From: CAZSNT01 sp964607765
GTDB taxonomy: Bacteria; Verrucomicrobiota; Lentisphaeria; Oligosphaerales; JABHEG01
DNA: 46,776 bases
Assembly (NCBI GenBank): GCA_964607765.1
Contig: CAZSNT010000076.1
Span: 1 to 46,776 of the forward strand
Direction of reading: 5' to 3'
Position 1 is the first letter of the stretch, and each line of letters opens with the position of its first letter. Below are positions 36,783 through 46,106 of this stretch, piece by piece. Below the pieces are notes generated by a model. It was not told where the DNA came from. It saw only the letters and a list, made by a program, of their open reading frames with translations, and searched no databases. Both the position numbers and the translations under genes were made by a program.

Positions 36783-37649
36783 ATGCCCGGATGGCTTGTT
36801 GAAACGGTTGACTGGCTGCAGATTGCGTGCGAAATCGGTATCCTCGCGTTCCTGCTCTACTCCGCACTGCAGTTCGTACGCGGCACGCGCGCCGAGACCG
36901 TCCTTCTCGGCATCACCATCGTGATGATCGCCATGGGGTTCTTCTCGCGCCTCCTCGGCCTGGAAGTGATCGACTGGATCCTGATGCAGACATGGACCTT
37001 CCTGGCCCTCTCCATCCTGGTCATCTTCCAGCCCGAAATCCGCCGTGCCTTCGCGCAGATCGGCAGTCAGCAGAGCCGATTGCGTTTGGACACGGGAACA
37101 AAGCGCCACCGTGAGGCAATCGAAGCCCTGCTCGAGGCAACCTATTTCCTGGCCGAGCGACATATCGGAGCGCTGATTGCTCTGGAGAGAGACATCGGAA
37201 TGCGCGCGTTCGCCGACACAGGCAGCCCGGTCAATGCGCCCCTGTCCGCCAAGCTGCTGACCACCCTGTTCTACCCCAACACGCCGCTGCACGACGGCGC
37301 AGCCATCGTCCGCGGAAACACCATCGCGGCCGCAGGCTGCATCTTCCCCCTCACCCAGAGCCCGGAACTCAGCAAGTATCTCGGCACACGCCACCGTGCC
37401 GGCGTCGGCGTGACCGAGGAAACCGACGCGGTGGCCATCATCGTCTCGGAGGAAACCGGCATGGTCAGCCTCGCCCACTTGGGGCGACTCGTCACGGGCG
37501 TGAGCCGAGAACGCCTCCAGCGCCACCTGACCAACTACCTCATCCGCAAGCGCGACCGGAAGCCGGCCGCGACTGTCCGGGCGGGGATTACAGACCTGGA
37601 AACGGGGTTGACGGAAGAAACCCATCACGATGCTGCCGGGGACGCGTAA
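36783..37649 (+). CDS. cdaA: diadenylate cyclase CdaA (c-di-AMP synthase)
   Basis: Product of 288 residues. Three hydrophobic segments within the first 85 residues anchor it in the membrane; the cytoplasmic DAC domain follows. The catalytic DGA motif (Asp171, LHDGAAIVRG) and RHR motif (Arg203-His204-Arg205, GTRHRAGVG) are intact, so it should make c-di-AMP from two ATP. I chose the ATG at 36783; a GTG two codons earlier is equally open. YbbR, its usual regulator and partner, is encoded 2 bases downstream. The C-terminal 35 residues are variable. c-di-AMP normally controls potassium and osmolyte transport and wall balance. Confidence 0.94.
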   Translation: MPGWLVETVDWLQIACEIGILAFLLYSALQFVRGTRAETVLLGITIVMIAMGFFSRLLGLEVIDWILMQTWTFLALSILVIFQPEIRRAFAQIGSQQSRLRLDTGTKRHREAIEALLEATYFLAERHIGALIALERDIGMRAFADTGSPVNAPLSAKLLTTLFYPNTPLHDGAAIVRGNTIAAAGCIFPLTQSPELSKYLGTRHRAGVGVTEETDAVAIIVSEETGMVSLAHLGRLVTGVSRERLQRHLTNYLIRKRDRKPAATVRAGITDLETGLTEETHHDAAGDA

Positions 37650-37651
37650 CC

Positions 37652-38650
37652 ATGCGAATGTGGCTATACAGCGTGTTTGCCGAAGACGTGCTGCGCAAAC
37701 TCGTCGCCCTCGCGTTCGCCATACTGCTGTGGTTCGCGGTCCGTACACAGCTGCGGGACTTCGTTGTGCTCCGCAATGTCTCGGTGGAACTGCGCGATCC
37801 GTCCGGAACGCTTTTCATCGAGAAGCAGGCGCTCGCCGTCGATATCACGCTCCGAGGCGTGCGCAAACGGCTCAAACGCATCAAGAGCACGGATGTCGAA
37901 GTCCGTGCCCAACTGCCGAAAATCCCCGACGGCTTCTACAACCACTTCCTGCGCCTCACGCCCGATGACATCACCGTGCCGACCGGCGTGCGCGTGACCG
38001 ACATCGATCCGCCTGAAATCCGCGTCCGGCTCGACAGAATAGCCAAGAAACACAATGTGCCCGTACGCGTCAAATTCGACGGGACATTGCCGAAAGGCTA
38101 CCGGATGCTCCGCTGCTCGCCCTTCCCCTCCGTGGTGGATGTCGCCGGGCCGAGCCGTATCCTGCGCGATATCAAGGAGGTGGTCACTGAACCCGTCGTC
38201 CTCAACGAGAGCATAACGCAGGATTTCGAGGAGGTCCTCGGAATCGTGCAAATCCCCACTGTGCGGACCGAGAAGACCGTGCACGTCATCATCGAAATCG
38301 CCAAACACAGCAGTCAGAAGGCTTTCCGCGACGTGCCGCTCAGCATCCTGACGCGTGCAGGCTCCAGCCTCCGGCCCGGCGGCGTGCCGCCGCGCATTTC
38401 CCTGACTCTGCACGGCCCCACGGTGACCCTCGACGCATTGACCGATGAGGCAATCCGGCCCTTTGTCGACGTTACGGACATCACGAACGCAGGAATCTAC
38501 CGCAAGCCCGTTCACGTATGGGTGGACCAGGCCGAGAACGTCACCACGGAATATGTACATCCCAAGACGATCGAGATTGAACTGGTCGCCGCCCCGCCCC
38601 GCACGACCCCCTCCCCCATCGTTCCACCACCCCCCGCCCCCGATGAGTGA
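37652..38650 (+). CDS. YbbR-domain protein (CdaR-like)
   Basis: Product of 332 residues. One N-terminal transmembrane segment (VLRKLVALAFAILLWFAVRTQ) is followed by several extracytoplasmic YbbR repeats, which show the VSVELRDPSG ... VDITLRGVRKRLKRI type of alternating beta pattern. In Firmicutes CdaR binds and modulates CdaA; the same order here supports that role. The last 20 residues are Pro-rich (PPRTTPSPIVPPPPAPDE). Its stop overlaps the miaA start by 8 bases (ATGAGTGA). Confidence 0.85.
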   Translation: MRMWLYSVFAEDVLRKLVALAFAILLWFAVRTQLRDFVVLRNVSVELRDPSGTLFIEKQALAVDITLRGVRKRLKRIKSTDVEVRAQLPKIPDGFYNHFLRLTPDDITVPTGVRVTDIDPPEIRVRLDRIAKKHNVPVRVKFDGTLPKGYRMLRCSPFPSVVDVAGPSRILRDIKEVVTEPVVLNESITQDFEEVLGIVQIPTVRTEKTVHVIIEIAKHSSQKAFRDVPLSILTRAGSSLRPGGVPPRISLTLHGPTVTLDALTDEAIRPFVDVTDITNAGIYRKPVHVWVDQAENVTTEYVHPKTIEIELVAAPPRTTPSPIVPPPPAPDE

Positions 38651-39626
38651 GCACGCCATCCGCACTGTTGTCGTGCTGGGCCCAACCGCAACCGGGAAGA
38701 CGCGGCTGGCCGTGCAGCTTGCCCGTGATTTCGGCGGCGAGATCGTCAGCGCAGACTCGCGCCAAGTCTACCGTGGCCTGGACCTGGGCACCGGCAAGGA
38801 CCTGGACGAATACGGGACAGGCGAGTCCCGCATCCCCTGCCACCTCATCGATGTCGCCGAGCCCACCGACGAGTACCATCTCTTCCGCTTCGTGGCCGAT
38901 GCCGGCGCAGCGCTGCGTGACATCGCGGCCCGGGACGGACTCCCAATCATTGCGGGCGGCACAGCCCTGTACCTCAACGCACTGTTGGACCGGTATCTGC
39001 TCGAAGGCGGGCAACCCGACCCGGCGTTGCGACAGCAACTGCGGGACAAGCCCGCGGCGGAACTGGCCGAACTGCTCCGGCAGGAGGATCCGGACCTGGC
39101 GGCTCGCACCGATACCACACAGCACAAACGCCTTGTCCGAGCAATCGAGATCGCCCGATTCAAGCGGCAGAATCCGCAGGCCAAGCCGTGCCGGGCACCG
39201 CCGCTCGCCGCCCTGCTCATCGCCCCCCATTTCCCGCGGGCCGAAGTCCATAGACGTATCGAAAAACGGCTCGACGAACGCCTGGATGCCGGACTCCTCG
39301 ACGAGGTAAAACAACTCCACGATCAGGGCGTGCCGTGGGAAAGGCTCGAGTTCCTCGGGTTGGAGTACCGGTACGTCGCGCTCTTCCTCCAGCAGAAACT
39401 CTCCCACGAGCAGATGCGAGACACGCTCCTCGCCAAGATCCGCAGGCTCTGTCGAGCGCAGGACATCTGGTTCCGGAAAATGGAGCGGGAAGGCAAACTC
39501 ATCCACTGGATCCCGCGCGGCGACGCCGCGCAAGCAGCAGCGCTCGTGCGTCAGTTCATCGCCCACCAACCTATCCCGCCCCCTACACTGCGACTCATGG
39601 ACACCCTCTACGGCCCCAAAACCTGA
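38643..39626 (+). CDS. miaA: tRNA dimethylallyltransferase
   Basis: Product of 327 residues. MiaA adds the isopentenyl group to A37 of UNN-decoding tRNAs, the step before MiaB. P-loop GPTATGKTRLA, the SADSRQVYRGLD substrate block, PIIAGGTALYLNALL and the later FLGLEYRYV are seen. The block after SADSRQVYRG reads LDLGTGKD rather than the usual MDIGTAKP, a divergent version. I chose the ATG at 38643, inside the ybbR end; the upstream in-frame start at 38445 lies within ybbR. It depends on translation through ybbR because of the 8-base overlap. Confidence 0.9.
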   Translation: MSEHAIRTVVVLGPTATGKTRLAVQLARDFGGEIVSADSRQVYRGLDLGTGKDLDEYGTGESRIPCHLIDVAEPTDEYHLFRFVADAGAALRDIAARDGLPIIAGGTALYLNALLDRYLLEGGQPDPALRQQLRDKPAAELAELLRQEDPDLAARTDTTQHKRLVRAIEIARFKRQNPQAKPCRAPPLAALLIAPHFPRAEVHRRIEKRLDERLDAGLLDEVKQLHDQGVPWERLEFLGLEYRYVALFLQQKLSHEQMRDTLLAKIRRLCRAQDIWFRKMEREGKLIHWIPRGDAAQAAALVRQFIAHQPIPPPTLRLMDTLYGPKT

Positions 39627-39638
39627 CCACCCCACCCA

Positions 39639-39666
39639 TTGACCTTTCGCCAGAATCGACTATAGT
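39639..39666 (+). promoter_or_regulatory. promoter for the large protease gene
   Basis: TTGACC (39639-39644) and TATAGT (39661-39666) are 16 bases apart, a good sigma70-type match. A 15-base inverted repeat TAGTAA-TAT-TTACTA (39663-39677) covers the expected start of transcription and could be a repressor site. No Shine-Dalgarno precedes the ATG at 39704. Confidence 0.55.
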
Positions 39667-39703
39667 AATATTTACTAGTATGTGCTGAGCGCTGCGCCGC
39701 CTA

Positions 39704-42700
39704 ATGAATACTTCATCACGTCAACCGCGCTGTGGGAACACAGCCCGGCCCGCGAAACCCTTCCGGGTTGTCGGGCTCGGCGTGTTCCTGGCTATCTGCC
39801 TGCTCTGCCTGCGATGGCGGCCGCCCGGGGCTCAGCCGCCGCCTGCCCCTCACACCCCCGACAGCCGTCCCCAGCCCACCCAACCGTCACTCACGCCGAC
39901 TCGCCAGGCTGTTCCGGGGCGCTCCGAATCCCCCGCCGCAATGCCCGCAGTCGTACGGCAGTGGACCAACCCCCATCGTGACGCCGCTGCCCACAGCACG
40001 ACCGCACCACAGTCGGGCAGGCCGCGCAACGCGGGGCAGTTCACCGTGCTCGAATCAACCCCCGAGCGCACGCTCCTGGAGTTCCGGCTCAACGCCTACT
40101 CACTGCACGAAACCACTTTCCGCGGCCGAACGGTGTCTGTCGTCCGAGAGCGACCAGAGAGCATGCTGAAACAGCGCAATGCCCCCGCGCTGCCATTCTT
40201 CCGCACCGACCTCATTGTCCCCCCCGGCACGCACGCCACGGCCATCGCCATGCACGGCCACAGCCACGATGTCGCCTGCGCCCCGCCTATCCCGTCGGTC
40301 GGGTTCGTGGAACGCGGCAAGAGCGGCGCGACGCCCCTGGCCGATTTCGGAGCGGTCTATGCGCAGGCGACCCCGTTCCCGGCGGAACGCGTTGCGCTGA
40401 CAGACGTGGCCCGACTGCGTCACGTGCCGTTCGTGGGCGTGGTCTGCTACCCCTTCGAGTACGTTCCGGACCGCGGCGTCCTGCGCGTGCACGAGCGCGT
40501 CCAGATCGAGATCCGGACCGGGCCGGCGAACGCGGAGCGACCATCTGCCCCGGGCTTCCCTGCACCGTTCCGCAACCGCGATTTTGCCGCTGTCGCGCAG
40601 CAGCGATTTGCGAACTCCGCACATGCCTTCCGCGGCGAACAGCCCGGCGGCGATCAGGCAGCCGAGGCCGGGACAGCCACACGCGGCGGCCGTGACCTGA
40701 CCGACACCGCCGACAAGCTTCTGATCATTGCGGACAGCGGGCTTGCGGCCGGCATCGCGCCGTTAGTCGCCTGGAAACAGCAGCGCGGCCTGAGTGTCTC
40801 CACGGCGCTCTACCCGGACGACACCGGCTCGGGCAGCACGGCAGTGGACACGTTCATCCAGAACCACTACGACCAGAACCAGACGATGTACGTCATCCTG
40901 GTCGGCGACTACACCGATATCCCCGACCACACCAACAACGGCGCCCGCCCATCCGACACGCTCTACACACTCGCAGACGGCACCGACTACTACCACGACA
41001 TGTTCATCTCCCGGGTCTCCGTGTCTACTCTGGACGGCCTTGCCAACCAGGTGCAGAAAATCGTGAACTACGAGAGTTCCCCGGACACGAACGACGGCGC
41101 CTGGTACGGCCGCGCCTGTATGGTCGCCTCGAACGAAGGCAAGAACACCGATCCGTACTTCCTCTACGACTGGGAGATTCTCAATGGCGAGCGGGCCAAA
41201 CTCCTGGGAGTCGGCTACACCGACGTGGACCAGATTTACGACGGCCACTCCCCCTCCCCTACCCCGGCAGCCGTCACCGACGCGTGGGATGCAGGTCGAA
41301 GCCTGCTCTACTACCTCGGTCACGGCACAGAAACCGGTTGGAACACCTCCGGCTTCAACACGACCTACGCGGCAGGGCTTCAGAACGGCGCTGCCCTGCC
41401 CTTCGTGCTGAATGGTAACTGCCGCAACGGTGACTTCACCTATCACACGGACTGTCTGGCCGAAGCCATGATGAAGGCGGGCACAGCCCAAACGCCAGCC
41501 GGCGCGGTCAGCGTCATCGCGTCCACCACCAACATGGACTGGACGCCGCCCATCGTCATGGTCGAGGCGTTCACCGGGTACCTGACCGGCCAATCCCCGA
41601 TCGAAGCCGGTCCCGGCACACCCAAGCCTACCTACCCTTACACGGGCCTCCGGACCGCCGGCGGGTTCGCCTTCTTCAGCATCCAGCGCGCCATGGATTA
41701 CTGCTACGGCAGCGTGGGCAAGGCCAAGGAGGATCCAGGAGCCGCCCAGAAGATCATGGAGCAGACGCACGTGTTCGGGGACTGCACGCTCGGCGTGCGA
41801 ACCCGCACACCGGTGCCCCTCACCGTCCAACATCCGCCACAGCTCGTGCCGGGCGACACATTCGCGCTCAGCATTCAGGACGACACAGACACGCCTGTTG
41901 CCGGCGCCACCGTGTGCCTTTTCCGCGACCCGGATCTGCAGGTTGTCGGTACGACCGACGCGAACGGACAGGCCACACTGTCGCCGGGCCTCCTCCTCGG
42001 CGACCCCGTAACGCTGACCGTCTACGAACGCAATGCCGTGCCGTACCAGACCCAGCTCGCTGTCGCGGACGGCACGCTGTTCATCTACTCCGCCGACGTG
42101 CTGCCGACCGCATTCGCGGGCCTGCCTTACAGTTACACGTTCGCCGCCGCGGGCGGCGCAACCCCCTACACGTGGTCGCTTGAGCCCAACGCCCCCGCGT
42201 GGCTCACCGAGGACACGAACACCGGCACCGTGTCAGGCACGCCCACACAGCCCGAGACACTCTCGTTCACCATGCAGGTTGCGGACTCCGCAAGCCCGGT
42301 GGCCACTTTCAGCCAGACCGTGTCGCTGACCGTGGGGCGCCCTGTTGACATCCTCACCACATCACTGCCGCAAGGCACGGTGCAAACGGCCTACGATCAG
42401 GCCATTGACGCAACCGGCTCGTTCCCACCCTTCACTTTCGCCGCAGACACGCGTCTGCTGCCGCCGGGCATCTCGCTCGAGACAGACGGACAACTGCACG
42501 GCACACCATCCCTCGCCGGCACCTACTCGTTTGCGGTCACAGCCACCGACCAGCAGCAGCAGACCAACAGCGAGTCGCTGAGCCTGACGATTCTCCCCTC
42601 CGACACCGTGGCGATCAACACGCGCTCTGCCCTGTCCGATGCGGAACGCGCCCAGCCTTACACGACTGTGTTCAGCGCCAGCGGCGGCTCCGGCAGCGGC

Positions 42701-45700
42701 TTCGTCTGGACCGTGGTCGCCGGCGCGTTGCCGCCGGGCCTGGGCAGCCTGACGCCGAGCGGCACGCTTTCCGGCACGCCCACGCATGAAGGGCATTACA
42801 CATTCACCTTGGAGGTGGCTGACGACCAACAGCCGCCGCACACGGCGCGGGCATCGTTCACGCTCGACGTCTACAGCAAGGTCTACCTCACCACCGCCGT
42901 CCTGCCGGATGCCGCGGTCGATGTGCCGTACCAGGTCATGGTCCCTCTGGGCGGCTCCTACCCACCGTTCACCTGCTCGGAGCCGGCACAGACGGACTAC
43001 AGCACCGACAGCCAGGCTTCGACATTCGCCGCCGTGGGCGAGCTGCAGACAGACTGGCGTACGCCGGACAAGTACACAGACAACGAGTGGACGCTGGATC
43101 TCGGCTTCACCTTCCCCTTCTTCGGTAGCGAGTATACCAGCTGCGTGGTGGGCAACAACGGCTACATCACGTTCGGCGGCGCCTCGCTCGGCCCGGAACA
43201 CTGGAACGCGACGGTGGACCGGCTGCGCACCCACGCGATGATCGCGCCGTTCTGGACTGACCTGGTCATATCCGAGGAGGACTCGCCGGAATCCACCGGC
43301 ATCTTCGTCCATACAGGTCTCGACGCCGTCACGATACGCTGGGTCGGCCTCGATTACCACTACGTTACCGGCCAGGCTCAACCCCCGCCGGAAATACCGC
43401 TTGACCAGGATGTTGTGAACATGTCGGTCACGTTGAACGCGGACGGCAGGATAGAGCTGCGCTACGGCGACGTACAGACCACAAACCGCTTCGTTGTGGG
43501 AATGTCCGCCGGCAACAACACCGACTACAATGTGCAGGACTCCCACGCCTGGAACTCGAACGCGCCCGAGTACGTCACAACCTGGTTGGGACATGACGAT
43601 GTGATCTATCGGCCGGTGGTCAACCTTCCCACCTGGCTGAGCCTGTCCGCAGGCGGGCAGCTGACCGGGACGCCTACCGACCCCGGCCCGGTCACGTTCA
43701 ATATCCAAGTCGAGGATGCGCAGGCCAACCAGATCAACGCCCAGCTCTCGCTGACCGTGACTCAGGAACATGACGCCGACGCCAACGGCGACGGCCAGAT
43801 CGACAACGACGAGATCCTCGTGTTCGCCGACCTCTGGGCAGCGGGAACCGTGACCGAGGAAGAGTTCCTGCAGGCGGTCGCCGTCTGGCGCAGCGGCTCA
43901 GCACCGCAGCGCGGTGCAGGCACAGACGCCCCGAGCCGGTTGGCCCTGCCGCAACCCACACCACGCCTGGGCCGCGTGCTGATCGTGCAGATCGAAGTGA
44001 CGGACGAACAGCGGCTGCGCGAACTTCTCTTCGAGGGCCACGACGTAGCTTCGGTTCGGCAGGAGGTGGTCACCATCTACGCCACACCGGCCGAAGTCGA
44101 ACAGCTGCAGACGGCCGGATACACGCCTGTCGTTCTCGACGAACAGTTCGTCGGGCAGTCCGCCGAGGCGAAACGCGCCGGAGAACGGGCGCCGCCCAGC
44201 GGCTACACCACGTACCAGGAACTGACCGCGGAGCTGGCCGGGTTCGCGGGAGCTTACGCAGACATCTGTCGCGTGGTCACACTCGGCCAGTCAGTGGCGG
44301 ACCGCGACCTCTGGGCCATCAGGATCACCGACAACCCGACAGTCGAAGAGGACGAGCCTGAAGTCAGAATCGTCGGCGCCATCCATGGCAACGAACCGGT
44401 GGGGGCAGAGATGTGCCTGCGCCTCGCCGAGTTGCTCGTAACGAACTACGGCGGTGCGGATGCCACGGGTCAGCGTGTCACGCAGTTGGTTGACGAGACG
44501 GAGATCTGGCTCGTGCCCTGCATGAACCCGGACGGCTACGAGACCCAGGTGCGCTACAACCAGAACGGTCTTGATCTGAACCGGAGTTTCCCGGACGGTG
44601 TGGCTCTGAACCTCGGCACCGTGTTCCAGGAAAGCCGTGCCAACACCGTAGGACTCGAGCCGGAGGTGGCCGCTGTCAGCGCCTGGAACGCCGCCCACAG
44701 CTTCGTTCTCTCCGCCACGCTGCACACCGGCGACCTGTTGGTGTGCTACCCGTACGGGAACAATGAACAGGGCGCTTCCGTGGACACGCCCACCCCGGAC
44801 GATGAGCTCTTCCGTTACCTCGCCCGCGAGTATGCGCTCAACAACCCGGACATGGTCTCCAACTCCACCTATCCGGAAGGCATCGTGAACGCGGCCGACT
44901 GGTACATAGTGAGCGGCGAGATGGCCGACTGGTGCTACCGTTTCCTCGGCACGTTCGAGGTCACACCCGAACTATCCCATGTGAAAGCACCCGCTGCCGC
45001 GAACCTGCCGGCGCTGTGGCAAGCCAACTCCGAAGCCATGCTCCGTCTGCTGGAAGCTGCACACATCGGCGTCCGCGGCCTGGTCACGGACAGCGCCACC
45101 GGCGCGCCGCTCCGCGCCTGCGTCCGCGTCGCGGGGAACAGGCATCCTGTCTTCACCGACCCCGACGTTGGTGACTACCAGCGCCTGCTGCTGCCCGGGA
45201 CGGTCGGCATGGAATTCGAAGCGCCCGGATACTGGGTCTCCCAAGTCCTGGGTATCAACGTCAACGCCCAGCAGGCAACCCGGCTGGACGTGCCACTGAC
45301 CCCGACGCCACACGCCGTGTCGCGCCTCTTGGGCCGCGGAACGCCGGACCGAAATCAGCCGCTGACCGTGACACTCCAGATCGGCGTCGATGCGCAGCAG
45401 ACACCCAATGCCCTCATTGTCTCCGAAGTCCTGCCGGACGGGGTCACCTACGTCGCTAGCTCCACCCACACCACGACCCGCGACCCCCTGCCGGAACCGC
45501 GCCTCAGCGGCCAGACCGCGGCCTGGCTGTTCTACGGCACGGATGCAGCAAGCCGAACCATCACCTACCAACTGAACGTACCCAACGACGCCACGCACCG
45601 CGCCCACTTCACAGGCCGCTACGAATCCACAGCCGGGGACATCCCCGTGCAGGGCGACATGGCATGGCCCCTCAACGGACAGGTCCGCTGCCAACTCGCA

Positions 45701-46099
45701 CTCAAAGCGGGCTGGAACCTGTTCTCCATCCCAATCGTGCTCGACAACCCGAACATCGCTGAGGCCCTGGGTAAACTGACCAACCCCACCGTGTGGAGCT
45801 GGAACGGGACCTGTTACCGGGCAGCCCTGACCCTGGAAGCGAAGCAGGGCTACTGGCTGTTCTGCGAGAACGATGTCACCATCACACTTGTGGGCAGCTA
45901 CGATGATGACACCGTGCGCCCGTTCAACGCAAATTGGAACCTGTTCGGCGCGCTCAGCAGTCGCTCGTCCCCCACCGGACCGTTCACCGGCGCGCCGCTC
46001 GGTTGGAACGGCAACGCGTACACAGCCACGTCAATACTCTTGGACGGGCACGGCTACTGGATCTACTCAAGCCAGGCAACCCCCGTCGACGTACGCTGA
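39704..46099 (+). CDS. giant secreted protein: gingipain-type C25 protease fused to M14 metallocarboxypeptidase
   Basis: Product of 2131 residues. Order: signal-like helix (about 20-38) and Pro-rich linker; gingipain-type propeptide (about 110-330, with VCYPFEYVPDRGVLRVHERVQI); C25 domain (about 337-700) with His540 in YLGHGTE and Cys573 in NGNCRNGDF; an Ig-like domain; He_PIG repeats (about 797-877, 883-965, 971-1056); a fourth He_PIG split by a nidogen-like domain (about 1091-1304); an EF-hand (Asp1357, DADANGDGQID); M14 domain (about 1500-1785) with zinc ligands His1561, Glu1564 and His1674, Arg1627, and catalytic Glu1756 in EVTPELS; a transthyretin-like domain (from 1788); a DUF11-like domain; two WNLF repeats (about 1994-2131). 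Both active sites look intact. There is no recognisable T9SS, LPXTG or PEP-CTERM signal. Expected role: extracellular protein breakdown. Confidence 0.88.
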   Translation: MNTSSRQPRCGNTARPAKPFRVVGLGVFLAICLLCLRWRPPGAQPPPAPHTPDSRPQPTQPSLTPTRQAVPGRSESPAAMPAVVRQWTNPHRDAAAHSTTAPQSGRPRNAGQFTVLESTPERTLLEFRLNAYSLHETTFRGRTVSVVRERPESMLKQRNAPALPFFRTDLIVPPGTHATAIAMHGHSHDVACAPPIPSVGFVERGKSGATPLADFGAVYAQATPFPAERVALTDVARLRHVPFVGVVCYPFEYVPDRGVLRVHERVQIEIRTGPANAERPSAPGFPAPFRNRDFAAVAQQRFANSAHAFRGEQPGGDQAAEAGTATRGGRDLTDTADKLLIIADSGLAAGIAPLVAWKQQRGLSVSTALYPDDTGSGSTAVDTFIQNHYDQNQTMYVILVGDYTDIPDHTNNGARPSDTLYTLADGTDYYHDMFISRVSVSTLDGLANQVQKIVNYESSPDTNDGAWYGRACMVASNEGKNTDPYFLYDWEILNGERAKLLGVGYTDVDQIYDGHSPSPTPAAVTDAWDAGRSLLYYLGHGTETGWNTSGFNTTYAAGLQNGAALPFVLNGNCRNGDFTYHTDCLAEAMMKAGTAQTPAGAVSVIASTTNMDWTPPIVMVEAFTGYLTGQSPIEAGPGTPKPTYPYTGLRTAGGFAFFSIQRAMDYCYGSVGKAKEDPGAAQKIMEQTHVFGDCTLGVRTRTPVPLTVQHPPQLVPGDTFALSIQDDTDTPVAGATVCLFRDPDLQVVGTTDANGQATLSPGLLLGDPVTLTVYERNAVPYQTQLAVADGTLFIYSADVLPTAFAGLPYSYTFAAAGGATPYTWSLEPNAPAWLTEDTNTGTVSGTPTQPETLSFTMQVADSASPVATFSQTVSLTVGRPVDILTTSLPQGTVQTAYDQAIDATGSFPPFTFAADTRLLPPGISLETDGQLHGTPSLAGTYSFAVTATDQQQQTNSESLSLTILPSDTVAINTRSALSDAERAQPYTTVFSASGGSGSGFVWTVVAGALPPGLGSLTPSGTLSGTPTHEGHYTFTLEVADDQQPPHTARASFTLDVYSKVYLTTAVLPDAAVDVPYQVMVPLGGSYPPFTCSEPAQTDYSTDSQASTFAAVGELQTDWRTPDKYTDNEWTLDLGFTFPFFGSEYTSCVVGNNGYITFGGASLGPEHWNATVDRLRTHAMIAPFWTDLVISEEDSPESTGIFVHTGLDAVTIRWVGLDYHYVTGQAQPPPEIPLDQDVVNMSVTLNADGRIELRYGDVQTTNRFVVGMSAGNNTDYNVQDSHAWNSNAPEYVTTWLGHDDVIYRPVVNLPTWLSLSAGGQLTGTPTDPGPVTFNIQVEDAQANQINAQLSLTVTQEHDADANGDGQIDNDEILVFADLWAAGTVTEEEFLQAVAVWRSGSAPQRGAGTDAPSRLALPQPTPRLGRVLIVQIEVTDEQRLRELLFEGHDVASVRQEVVTIYATPAEVEQLQTAGYTPVVLDEQFVGQSAEAKRAGERAPPSGYTTYQELTAELAGFAGAYADICRVVTLGQSVADRDLWAIRITDNPTVEEDEPEVRIVGAIHGNEPVGAEMCLRLAELLVTNYGGADATGQRVTQLVDETEIWLVPCMNPDGYETQVRYNQNGLDLNRSFPDGVALNLGTVFQESRANTVGLEPEVAAVSAWNAAHSFVLSATLHTGDLLVCYPYGNNEQGASVDTPTPDDELFRYLAREYALNNPDMVSNSTYPEGIVNAADWYIVSGEMADWCYRFLGTFEVTPELSHVKAPAAANLPALWQANSEAMLRLLEAAHIGVRGLVTDSATGAPLRACVRVAGNRHPVFTDPDVGDYQRLLLPGTVGMEFEAPGYWVSQVLGINVNAQQATRLDVPLTPTPHAVSRLLGRGTPDRNQPLTVTLQIGVDAQQTPNALIVSEVLPDGVTYVASSTHTTTRDPLPEPRLSGQTAAWLFYGTDAASRTITYQLNVPNDATHRAHFTGRYESTAGDIPVQGDMAWPLNGQVRCQLALKAGWNLFSIPIVLDNPNIAEALGKLTNPTVWSWNGTCYRAALTLEAKQGYWLFCENDVTITLVGSYDDDTVRPFNANWNLFGALSSRSSPTGPFTGAPLGWNGNAYTATSILLDGHGYWIYSSQATPVDVR

Positions 46100-46106
46100 G
46101 TCGCCC

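Noticed and set aside
43772..43830. cellulosomal dockerin in the large protease
   Set aside because: Only one calcium loop is visible and no cohesin gene is nearby; called an EF-hand only.
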